Positions 63,986 through 64,000 of a DNA stretch of 64,000 nt are shown here, in pieces. The notes below the pieces were generated by a model, which worked only from the letters and a program-made list of their open reading frames with translations, was not told where the DNA came from and did no database searches. The stretch is from Deinococcus deserti VCD115 (GTDB lineage: Bacteria; Deinococcota; Deinococci; Deinococcales; Deinococcaceae), in assembly GCF_000020685.1 (NCBI RefSeq), contig NC_012529.1:248001-312000 (forward strand), read 5' to 3'. The position numbers and the translations under genes are program-made. Every line of letters starts with the position of its first letter. Position 1 is the stretch's first letter.

Positions 63986-64000
63986 ATGACGCCACACACT
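63986..64000 (+). CDS. Possible gene start at right edge
   Basis: ATG 63986 follows a TATCGT -10-like box (63972-63977) by 8 nt, similar to other leaderless starts in this window. Only five codons (MTPHT) are visible, so nothing can be said about the product. Confidence 0.25.

Overview
The window looks like chromosomal or megaplasmid DNA of a Deinococcus (inference, no database search). It is GC-rich and carries an HU protein with a Lys/Ala-rich N-terminal tail, a short UvrA paralogue of the UvrA2 type, many GAF/PAS signalling proteins, and many genes whose start codon lies about 6 nt downstream of a TANNNT -10 box, the leaderless arrangement common in Deinococcus.

Layout. 0-5.5 kb: the start of a secreted protein running off the left edge, a small membrane protein, an M20 amidohydrolase, a decayed FAD amine oxidase and a secreted protein of unknown function. 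6-8 kb: a MerR/GyrI-like regulator coupled to a transglutaminase-like protein. 8-11 kb: cobQ-cobU-cobT, late cobalamin assembly. 11-15 kb: three lipoproteins for cell-wall or polymer hydrolysis, the first frameshifted. 15-19 kb: pstSCAB phosphate uptake behind a four-repeat Pho-box-like array. 19-37 kb: lipid catabolism. This has an acyl-CoA ligase, an eight-gene operon (three SDRs, MaoC hydratase, acyl-CoA dehydrogenase, aminoglycoside-phosphotransferase-like protein, histidine phosphatase, one unknown), and a second dehydrogenase/hydrolase/MFS unit divergent from a quinone oxidoreductase and a MerR-like regulator. HU, a receiver-only response regulator, a glycerophosphodiesterase and uvrA2 lie among these genes. 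38-40 kb: modA-modB with no modC beside them.

40-54 kb is a signalling region: a PAS/GAF histidine kinase, a GNAT acetyltransferase, a secreted low-complexity protein, a PAS-GAF-GGDEF-EAL protein, a degenerate receiver, a membrane diguanylate cyclase, a DUF1648-like membrane protein and a SARP/BTAD-type regulator with TPR-like repeats. 54-59.5 kb: a subtilisin-like lipoprotein and galM-galT-galK (Leloir pathway). 59.5-64 kb: a small zinc-ribbon protein, an IS5-family element using a -1 frameshift, an unknown gene, about 1.45 kb with no convincing gene, an SDR with strong expression signals, and a 34-bp near-perfect palindrome.

No CRISPR array, rRNA, tRNA or prophage was recognised. The least explained items are the palindrome near the right edge, the Pho-box-like array, an element shared by the two fatty-acid units, the orphan modAB pair and the degenerate receiver.
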